Positions 54,550 through 64,000 of a stretch of 64,000 bases of DNA are shown here, in pieces. The first letter of the stretch is position 1. Each line of letters starts with the position of its first letter. The stretch covers positions 806,001 through 870,000 of the forward strand of contig CAJQUW010001859.1 in NCBI GenBank assembly GCA_907163375.1. The letters run 5' to 3'. The DNA is from Prostheceraeus crozeri. Lineage: Eukaryota; Platyhelminthes; Polycladida; Euryleptidae. A program made the position numbers and the translations under genes. The notes under the pieces are model-generated. The model was given only the letters and a program-made list of their open reading frames with translations. It was not told the origin of the DNA and did no database searches.

Positions 54550-57500
54550 AAAGCAATCATGGATTCATTGATTTGTTAAACGTTTCAACATGTCTCTTGT
54601 ATTGCATTTGCCATGGTTTGCTACCATGCAGATCCGAAATTCACCTAAAGACAGCCAAAATACATTTGAGCATGCAGATTCTGAATTTCAGAGGCCGGGT
54701 GACACGCAACCCTTTCATGTTTTCAGCTTTTCTTTCTTAGGCCACACAGGAATAAAATTTCTTCATGCACTCTGCGATGCTGAGCCCATGTTCCATTGAG
54801 AAACACAGATGCTGCTGAGAGTCCCCTCATTGATCTCCGTCGATCCATTTGACCTAACAGCTTCCTCTTTCCGCCACTGGTGTAAAACCAATTGACCAAC
54901 ATCAATAAAGTTTTTTAGTTTTGTACTCAAATGATGAAACTTCTATAGGTGCTCGTCGATAATATCCTCTATAATCCGTCGAAGCAATATTGATGTTTTT
55001 GTAGCTCATGTTTCCACCTAGTCAATCATATTTGTGTACAATTTCATTTGTCCTGATTCTAGTCCAGGCAATACATGTTTTAACCCGCCACAAATTGCAA
55101 TCGTTTCAAGAGTGGGCTCTTCTTGTAGAGAAAAATCCCTTATCAACATATCGAAAATGTAGGAAAATCAAGTTAGTGGAACCCTGAACTTTCCACTTGA
55201 AGTCACGAGTCTTTTCGAAATATAGAAACAGGCTCACTCCAATGAAATCACGGATAAAGATGACAACAGCCAATCAAAATGAAGCGCTCATGCTTTGCAT
55301 AATTTACTGCATTTACCTTACACATAGCTCTCACCAATACCAGCTATGTTTGCTGAATTATGTCCTTTCCAAGCGGCTAGTTTTCTCAGGCATTATGTCA
55401 GTAATACTTAAGTAGATCTTTCAGACGAATTCAAAGTCCGGATATCTCGATCTTTAATCCCACGATTCCAGAAACAAAAAATTAGCCAGAATTCCTTGAC
55501 GCAAACTTCAATCGAATACATATGCAATTATATTTCCAAAATGCTACGTTATCCAAAATAGACGTATTATTTCGTTCTCCGCATGGTAAAGCCAGTGAGT
55601 ACATAATGCTGAAACCTTAATAGAAATAAGAAGCAAAACATCAGGTACATTGAAAATACGATGTGTTGGTATCAACAAATAGGAGTATTGAAATATAGTC
55701 TACTTTTATATATCAACAAGCTGGCCTGCAAAAAATCAAGGACATAAGTGAGACAAAAACTCGCAACGTGTGCGCACTGAACTCATATGATGATAACGCA
55801 ACACAGATAACTTGGATAACCGCTCAATTAGCTTCGTCATGCTTACGCAACGCAACTGCTGCATAATTTTCTTCTTCTCCGATAACTGTGATCTCCAGCA
55901 CTTGATTTGGCGCCTCATTTTCGTCAAAGTTCGCCAACGAATGCTCACTTCCATGCAACTTGCTTCGCACTGTAGTTCAACAGGCTCAGAAAAATATTCG
56001 CAAGGGTCCACTTTGTTTTCATCCCTTTCAGATGCGGGTGCTGGATTATGCAGGTGCTGGGCGGTAGGAAGGCAATAGAGCAGGAGCAGGTAGGACTCGA
56101 CTTTGGTTGTATAATTTTGGCATTTTAGGGCTTGGACTGATGGATTCCACTCTCATTACGAATGGACGCTTACAAGCATCTTTATTTACAGTTTGAGATT
56201 CATATATTAATGTTGCGTAGCTCAATTTCTTCCTCGTCAGTCTTGAAGCAAAATAGTCAGACATTGTTAGATATTACGTTTTGGAGGCAACATCTCTTTA
56301 ACACAGTATATATATACCTACATAATCCAAGCAGTATGGGCGACAATTTGTGTTTTGTGAAATTGATCAAAATTTAGCTTCCTGTAAAAATGCCTATCAT
56401 GGAAGCACATTTCGATCACCCCTATGCATAGAAGGATTTACGCACTAGTGCCTAACCGGAGATTCCTCATTCCAATTAAGTTACCAGTTACCTTGTACGA
56501 CTACTGAAATAAGAATATTCGTTACTAAGAATTCATTACAATTCATTAAATCGTTTTCGATACCACAGGAAGTCATAACAATGTGCATGCAGCTTTAAGT
56601 AGAATACAAAATGCATTTCGACTTTTTGTTTTATCATTCCATAAACCCATGCAAATTAAGAGATGGACAATTCCATAAATAACGCACGGGCGTTCTGACA
56701 CATACTCGTCATTTCCCATCATGACTTTATCCATGAAAATTGCACCATACCATGCCAAAATAGTTTGAAATATTAATCACTTTTCAAATATTCAAAAGTA
56801 TTCCTCTTTCGACGCTAGAGGTCAAAAGGTCACTGTAAACCACAGACCACGCAATATGGAAATTTACGAAGATCTGGTATCCCACAGGTGAGTTATAATG
56901 AAGAAGGAATGCATACTTACATGCACCTGCTCTGTCTATGTACGATGTCCAAACTGCTCGTGTATATGAACGGGTTCAGGCATGGAGCTTATTTGGCCGT
57001 ATTTATATTGAATAATTAACAAACACTGCATGACTATACAATTATTGCTGCCTTTCACTCTCTTCGTCATGGATTACTAGTATAAGAGGTGTTCAAATTT
57101 CATGAAATCCGAAATTTCCTTGACCCTCTGAACAAATTCCCTTGAATCTTGCATTTTTCTGCTCAACGACCCATGCTTTCTTGTGTTCTCACTTCATCAC
57201 CAACACAACTTCTTGTTCTAAGTCGACTTATTTTCATTTACATTGAAAATTAATGACAAGATATCGTGCTAGTTCAGTGTGCAAGAATCTGCAGAGTATA
57301 CCGCATCTTTGTGAGCTTGAATCTACCGTCATCTAGTAAAACTCAAGCTAGAAACTGAAACTTTCAGCGTAAATATCATTGATCCTTGGGCAAAAAAGCA
57401 CTAAAATTCATCTTGCGAACAATTCGACACTCCAACTCGGAAGCGCAACTTTGATTCCAGAACCGCGTCATTTAGTAGTCAAATGAAAGGTGAGAAGAAA

Positions 57501-58658
57501 ATTCTCAACTTAGGTCAGCAAATTGCCGTTTTTCTTCAATTGTGTAAATGATGGACCACCCTATTGGACACGATCAGGAATAAAAAAGTATGATTCCATT
57601 ATAAAAGTTGTGGTGGATCGATATGATCATTCGAAGTTCGAATCATCTGAATTCTAAGGAAAACATCTCGTGGATATCCTGATTAAAATACTCTTATCCG
57701 AAGGCAATCTGATTTTGCGAAACGCGTATTTGCGGATTATAACATGATAAGACGAATCTGTGAATTTCCAAAAAAAATATGAAAGCATAACGGCAGCGAC
57801 CTTTGCAGCAATTAATATATTTGTTGAAAGCAAATGTCAATCTGCAAAATGGAATCGAAGCCCTTTAAATGGTATTAGCTATTTCATAGCCTGTCTTAAA
57901 CTAGGGCACTGATACATGACGTCTTCAAATTGGTCCAAACACACGGAATAGTTCTTCAATTCACTCAGCTCCTGCTCCAACAGATCTTCGCGTTGAATAT
58001 CTCTTATCCACATTTGAAACATAGAAAAATATTTTAAATAGAGATGACAAAGAATCAAACTGTTAAAGGGATTGTTCTTCATTCAAACTATTTATGCAAT
58101 TTGTCTTCATTAAAAGAAAACTCCCGAATGTACGATAAAAGATTGATAGGTGATTCATTTATTAACAGCTGTGTTGACTGCTCAATTTCCGTTGCCGCGT
58201 TGCCTACTTTGAACGCATGACATGCAAGACGACATCAGGGAGTTCTTACGAACTCTCTGGTGTCGTCTTTAGAACTCCGTGTACCACATGTTTGGGCATC
58301 AAAGTTGCAATACCCACATATTTCTAGTCATGTGACAATTTTCAAAGTAGTTTTACAACCTCTGATTTTCCTTTGATAAGAAAATGCTTCCTTCCATATT
58401 TATTTTCAAGCTACATACTTACGAAGTAGAGTTCTTCCTCTTCTTTGATTAAAAAATGTTTCAACTCTTCGTGGCATTCCATTGATCATGTTCAAATAAA
58501 TTTCATTCAAATGATTTCCCCTAATCATGATGAGAGCTTGCCTTGCTAGACCTACCGAAGAATTGATTCATGATGTTCTGCTAAAAGTTCTCCATTGATG
58601 GCATGTCCGCAGACTTTTACGGGCTTTTAAGGTTGAGTCCGAAAAGAACTCAGTAGAC
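54550..58658. other. Gene-poor sequence
   Basis: No gene recognised. A possible small first exon (ATG 56855, donor CACAG|GTGAGT at about 56887) stands alone. A hairpin at 58224-58270 is listed separately. Confidence 0.4.
58224..58270. repeat. Strong hairpin
   Basis: AAGACGACATCAGGGAGTTC pairs with GAACTCTCTGGTGTCGTCTT around a TTAC loop, with about one mismatch. Confidence 0.75.
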
Positions 58659-58985
58659 CTAAATTGTCTGCAGGTCTCTCATTCTCCTTGTCTTAGTGTG
58701 TAAGTCATCCGTGACACCATTCTTCGCACATTTCACTGGGAGTTCTGAAGATGTTCTCGGAATCAATTTCGATAAACGGAATTTGACCATCTCGCTCTGA
58801 TCATTTCCGTAATCATCCGCAGTTGCAGCGGTGGTCATGAAACTAGCCTGTCTCTCATTGTGTCTCATTATGATACGACTGACAGAAGCGTGGCTAATTT
58901 TAAGTATTACAGCAATTTCACTGTGACATATGATTTTAGCGTTTTCTAACGGGTGGTGACTTGTACTCAGCGTATCCAATTGCAT
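58659..58985 (-). pseudogene. Tc1-like transposase N-terminal relic
   Basis: The minus-strand frame contains HSEIAVILKISHASVSRII, a helix-turn-helix like the first DNA-binding domain of Tc1 transposases, then PRTSSELPVKCAKNGVTDD followed by TKTRRMRDL, like the second domain (T-x-R-E/S-L ... T-x-x-R-R-L). There is no catalytic DDE domain, so it is degenerate. Confidence 0.55.
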
Positions 58986-60874
58986 ATGCCTATCAAACGC
59001 ACCGAGGAGTCAAGTCTGTGATTAAAACACGAATGTGAAGCTAATTTTCAAAAATTGATGATGATGGCAACGTTGTGTAGGCCGGACCATATACGATCAA
59101 TTTTACCAATCGATTTCGTATTGAAATCTCAATGACACTGTAAAGCGGACAATGTGACGTTGCACAGAAAAATCAGCAGGATGCTGCACCGTGTCAAACG
59201 CCTAATTTGATGTCGAAGTCATGACAACGCCACGCCAATAAAGAGATTACGACACAGAATACCGGTAATCATAAATGAGGCATGTATTTCAATAATTTTA
59301 TTCTTGAAAAAACGATATCAAAGAAATTCAATTGCAGTTCGAAGCTCATTTTTGCGGGGTTTTCTTTTACAGTATCACGACCATTTGTCGTTACTGCTGT
59401 CACTGTATCACGCATCTGTCTGAGAAATTATTCCAACCAAAAATCAGGAGGAAACGTTCAGACATGCTTAATAGCTGTTAGAACACACACACAACATGCA
59501 ACAGATGAATTCCTAGATGAACACTGATATATTGATGAGGCTACTAGACCTAGCCTGACAACCCTCACATTGATACCGCTACACCAACTGGAATCTCTCC
59601 ATAGAGTGTTTTATAGTTTCAGATTCTTCCAAATTCGAGCGCAACAGGCGCATCTCTTTTTAGAATTCCTGAAAACGAGCGCCGAAGTCAGGACCAGGCG
59701 CGATAGATTCGAGGTTGACAACGCGCCTACAGCATGTACATAGATCTACTATAAAAATTTCGAAAAAAGATCGCCAGTCCATTGAGGCATTGCAATTTGA
59801 ATACTAACCTCAACCTCTGCCTTGGGTGGTATAGAGAATTAAAACGCGACTTGACAATCGTTTCCCAAGCAATGCACACCGGTACGGGGCTTGAAAAGCA
59901 CCCTTCATATTGCAATCATTTAAAACTAAACAACATATAAAAAATTGCAACACATGACTAGAATTTTTAAGAAGGAAGAAATGCCAACAGTGCTGAAGTG
60001 TTGTCAAAATGCAAGCCTACACCATGTTCCTCGTCAGTGAATCATTCAAATCGACAAAAATACATAAACACTTGGTACCTATATTATTTTTTTATTATAT
60101 TCATATTATTTTATATTATATTTATATATAATATATTTATATATTAATATATTACAATATTATTATATAAGTATTTAGTTTCATTGAATCCAACAGCCAA
60201 ATTCGATACATCTGGGAATTTATCGAAACTCAACTTTCCCCTTGACGCGGCTTGCTCCGATATGTATTCGTGCATTTAACTACGGCACAGTAAGACATGC
60301 TTTTAAGATGAGTCAACTGTGCTGAAAAGACTATCTAAGATCAAGCGTTTCTTAGCAAAACCTAAAATACAAACAGCTTGCAAGTAAGTGATATTTATTA
60401 AGTGATACTTATAACTGCCATAAGAATAAAAAAATCTAATATTGATATTTAGGAAAATTTCGCAAATATTACCTTCAGAAAACAGTGCGTTCAAAGTGAT
60501 AACTAGCGTGATTCTAACTATTCCGCAAATTTAAAAAGAAGCTTACTACTCATCGAAGATGGCTGAACGTATTTTTTTGATACACTCTAACAAAAATGAT
60601 TTCCATTTTTTTAGCATGCGTTCAATGGGGAGTTTTCCATCTTTACAATATACATAATCTTTGCTTCTATCTATCTGCAGATACAAACTGATTCAGATTT
60701 GTACAAGTTAAGCTACAAATCTGCAAGTTTTACCATCAATAAACAATGACTTTCTGCAACAAACGTCTTGTGAAAACGCACAGCTTTTAAAGCCGGTAGG
60801 TCAGAGACGCGTTTACGTCAGCAGTGGTGGAAGGTGAGGGCTTCCGGAAGCCCTTCCACTTTCCAAAAAACCTT
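58986..60874. other. Gene-poor sequence
   Basis: No gene recognised; contains an AT-only low-complexity stretch at about 60085-60170. Confidence 0.45.
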
Positions 60875-62040
60875 TCAAAGATCAGTGTGCCTTCCGACCA
60901 TCAGGAGGAACAACAGGAGCCTTAGTTGCGTTTACCCACTTTATCACGAGCCTTCTCGAGATCAACAGTGTTGTGAGAGTCATTTCACTGGACTTCTCCA
61001 AGGCATTTGATACGATGAGACACGGCAATCCATTCCGAAAAATGTGCAATCTTAATATATCCAACGAACTGTACAACTTGCTCATCGACTTCATCACTGA
61101 ACGCCGCCAAACCACAAGTTATGGAGGCACCATCTCTGGAGAATCAAAAATTAACGCTGGTGTCATTCACGGCTCTGTATTAGGTCCTTTTGCATTCTCC
61201 TTCGCAATGTCAGATCTAATGCTCATCAGAGATGGGAACATCATTCCGCCGAATAACATCAACTCCACAGAGACTGAGTCGTCCTCAATGCGCAACTTGG
61301 AAGAAGAAAATAACCTGAAAATCAATGCATCAAAGTCTAAAGAAATTATCTTCAAAAAGCCAAGGGCTCAACAAGAACCTAAACCATTACTTCAGATAAA
61401 GCGATATCAAGAACTAACAATTTTAGGAGTCACATTCACCGATCGCCTAAAAATGGGCACTATGCCAACAATCAAATCAAGAAATGCAACCGAAGTCTGT
61501 ACGCCATCAAAATCATCAAGAACCGAGGTGCGAAGCCTCAGTCTGTCCAGCAAGTTTACAACGCTCTCGCCCTCAATCGTCTCCTTTATGCGATAGCAAA
61601 TTGGTGGGGTTTCGCACACACCAAAATGACAAGACACCCCTTGTGAGCTACGTAAATAAAAGTATTAAATTCAAGTACTGTAACGCGATCAACATTCAAG
61701 ACACAATTGCAAAAAATGAAAACCGCTTGTTCAAGAAGGTCACTATCAACGAAATGCATCCACTGTACAAGTTCTTTTCCCCTAAGATAAACCACGATCG
61801 GAATCTAATAAGAAAACCGCAGTCATTACAAAGAACAGTGATGAACATCATGATCACAACATTGGAAGGAACTTTTTCAACCAACTACTTCACGCTGACT
61901 TTACCATTTGACAGTTCCGTGTTCAGTCTACCACTCTTTTAAACTGACTGACTTACTAAGGAACTTACATAATTATTTTTCTTCATCTATTGTAATCCGC
62001 CATGCGTTTGTCACATCGGAATAAAGCTTTTTATTATTAT
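60875..62040 (+). pseudogene. CR1/L2-like non-LTR retrotransposon, truncated, catalytic YADD block deleted
   Basis: Open from about 60875: DQCAFRPSGGTTGALVAF, then RVISLDFSKAFDTMRH, then GVIHGSVLGPFAFSFAMSDL, all reverse-transcriptase blocks. The expected K-Y-A-D-D block between this and NNLKINASKSKEIIF is missing. A frameshift near 61560 moves the C-terminal part (TPLVSYVNKSIKFKYCN and onward) to another frame, ending 61942. A 3' tail with AATAAAGC and TTATTATTAT repeats follows. It is 5'-truncated and dead. Confidence 0.7.
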
Positions 62041-62074
62041 ATCATTACTATTTATTATCGAGCAATGATACTTT

Positions 62075-62700
62075 CATTTCCAAATATGCTGACGACGTGG
62101 TTATTGGCATTCCTATTCGGGCGAATGTAGACTTAGAACTTTCTGTCAGAGAAGAAATTCAACACGTAGAAAATTGGTGTAACACTCACGGGTTAGAACT
62201 GAACAAAAAGAAAACGAAATTATGCATATATCAAGAAACCTCATGTTTCTGTTCCTATACCATCGAATGTTGAATTTGTGCGGGAGCTTCGGATTCTTGG
62301 TGTAATCTACAATGCAGCATTTTCTTGGGATAGCCATGTACAGAATATCTGAAAACTCACGTGTCAACGAGTCTATGTGATCAAACGTTTGAAGACTTTC
62401 TTACAAATACCTGGTCTCATTCGACTATATAATGCAACAGTTTTATTTATTCTAGAATACAATGCACCGTTATTTATAGGCATGAATAAAGAAAGCTCGA
62501 AAAAACTTGAGAGAGTAAGAAAGGGCTCTACATGATTTTGTACCTCCAACGTTGTCAACCACAAAGAAAGTACTGCTTCGAAGTTTTGCACCGACACAAG
62601 ATTTGACTCCTTCATTCCCACTTGCGCAAAATAAATATGTCATTATCTGATTTTGGATTTGCCTGTAAAAATTACACATGGAATTTTGTGCATAACTGTC
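62075..62700 (+). pseudogene. Second non-LTR reverse-transcriptase fragment
   Basis: Begins with the catalytic block (YADDVVIGIPIRANVDLEL), then HVENWCNTHGLELNKKKTK. Frameshifts follow, with ELRILGVIYNAAFSWDSHVQ and RLYNATVLFILEYNAPLF in other frames. It is a different element from the upstream fragment, which lacks exactly this block, and is adjacent in the same orientation. Confidence 0.6.
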
Positions 62701-62704
62701 TGAG

Positions 62705-64000
62705 TATGTAATGTTCGATTTCTAATCATCGCAATAAACGCTTGTTATTATATTCATGCATGTATATGTATGTATCAAATATATCAAATCCAGGTTGCTT
62801 ATGAAAGGCTGTCTATTTGTCTCTATATATAACTTAGGAAGAACTCAAAACCTTTTATAACGGAACGGAATGTCGAATGAAAGATCCTTTTCTTGTTTCT
62901 GTTCCTGCTTTCTTTTGCGTTACAGGTTAATTAGCAGTATCAACATCATCCTTTATTGTATTGGATTGACATTTTCACATGTTCCCTTTCACCCTTTTGC
63001 AAGCGGATGTTGTTCAACTCAAAGAAAACATTATAAATTGGATATTTTCTATTACCTGAGATATATTTTTCATACATTTTTGTATGCGATAGAGAAATGA
63101 TCTTTGATCTTGGATTCAGTAGGTCAAAGGATATCTCAGGATAACTCATAAAGCCAGTCAGAATGTGGAGGACAATCAGTTGTCTCGACAGTTGACATCG
63201 TGGCGACTGTCGTAGATATTTGCGTCTGACTGCAGTTTGAGAACAATTGCCGAGTGTCAAGTCTCCTCAAAATGGCCTTTTGCAGTGAAGAGGTCGCCGT
63301 TACATTGAAGTCAACGGCCTCTTGTGAGTCAAAGTGGAGGACCTAACAAAGGTAGTGGTCGACTACCTCACAGTGGAATTGAGGCCTAGTCCTCCGCTGT
63401 GGACACAAAGGGTTGCCCATGTGTCCATTGTTGGTCTGTCATTCGAGGTACCCAAAGTCCGGACTAAACGTTGCGGACGAGTTGGCTAATGGGATTGGGC
63501 AGACGGCAATGACACAAATGTGAGCAGACCAAAGATGAATATGGAAATAAGAAGGTTTTCGAGAGAGTTAGTTTGAGGAAGTTGTCATCGAACGTCGTTG
63601 GCAGTTGTGACGTCCAAGACGCGAATGACCAGGAGGTCGTGAAGGGAGGAGTATCAGACGGCACTCCAAATTTCAGGAAGTTGACCTCCAGGGAAATAAA
63701 ACGATGTCCATAAAAGTGCAAGAAAAAAGAACAGCTGATGGATGGAGAAATAACTCACACTATATTTTGTCTATCCATGCTTAGTCCGGGAATGCCTTTT
63801 GTTTGTACGTCATTGTCGTGGAATAAGATCGATTGTTGTCAACATTTGTACCATTGTCAACACGAAAATAAAATACAACACGAATGAAAAAGCTCAACAC
63901 GAAACGAATCAAGATCGTGCTTGTGTCGTGTTCATGTCATGAATACAGGTCTCTAGTTCGGACGGCCATGTCGTGCAGTCGATGGTGCTAAAGCAAAGCG
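62705..64000. other. Unassigned sequence at right edge
   Basis: No gene recognised. The part at 63130-63720 is more GC-rich and full of short inverted motifs (GTGGAGGAC, GTCCTCCGC); it may be an unknown repeat. Confidence 0.4.

Noticed and set aside
55736-56011. 91-codon minus-strand frame with a helical Arg/Lys-rich middle
   Set aside because: Vaguely like a transposase coiled coil, but no diagnostic motif.
56855-56887. Possible first coding exon with ATG and a GTGAGT donor
   Set aside because: Eleven codons only, with no downstream partner exon identified.
60085-60170. AT-only stretch as a possible origin or matrix-attachment site
   Set aside because: Simple low-complexity sequence; nothing specific.

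Overview
The window is nuclear DNA from an animal, probably a marine invertebrate: it has spliced genes with long introns, AT-rich sequence, microsatellites and relics of many transposon classes. The phylum cannot be fixed from the sequence. Two things matter most: one host gene, and one very large virus-like transposon sitting in its intron.

Host gene. Four exons on the + strand (7723-7931, 10959-11003, 17072-17181, 44900-45152) join in matching phases and together read as the extracellular ligand-binding domain of a Cys-loop (nicotinic-acetylcholine-receptor-like) channel. The 45-bp and 110-bp exons have the sizes and phases of the classical nAChR exons 3 and 4. No signal-peptide exon and no convincing transmembrane exons were found. 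The fourth exon lacks the first Cys and the FPFD core of the Cys loop, so the gene is either very divergent or decaying.

Virus-like element. A Polinton/Maverick (adintovirus-like) element fills 18249-38768 (20,520 bp) in the last identified intron. It has long terminal inverted repeats, starts AG and ends CT, and is flanked by a perfect 6-bp target duplication (ACCCTT). A left + strand block (19929-27253) holds an unknown early-type gene, a mini-RING/LxCxE ORF, a DEDD-exonuclease-like gene, a stand-alone PolB-N-like domain, a membrane RING protein, a small basic protein, the packaging ATPase, a small conserved protein, the chromodomain integrase, a core-like basic protein, the major capsid protein and an adenain-type protease. 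Next come two paralogous minus-strand genes (possibly PC4-like), two paralogous + strand structural proteins, a minus-strand PolB N-terminal gene that stops where the polymerase should begin, an acidic + strand gene, and a minus-strand cluster of three small or coiled-coil genes.

The element looks immobile: the PolB catalytic region is absent, apparently removed by a deletion that also cut off the C-terminus of the convergent structural gene. The protease has an in-frame TAG and a Cys-rich ORF has an in-frame TAA. Other genes are open. Unusual features include two mirrored promoters with identical CCAAT-CCAAT-TATA geometry, each driving a gene whose first coding exon is only the ATG (ATG|GTAAGT), and two families of near-identical, foldable, non-coding repeats in the right part.

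The rest of the window holds relics: a Penelope-like GIY-YIG fragment between perfect inverted repeats, a pogo/Tigger-like TA-flanked element, other TA-flanked MITEs, hAT, Tc1-like and MADF/Harbinger-like fragments, non-LTR retrotransposon pieces, and tRNA-derived SINE heads.
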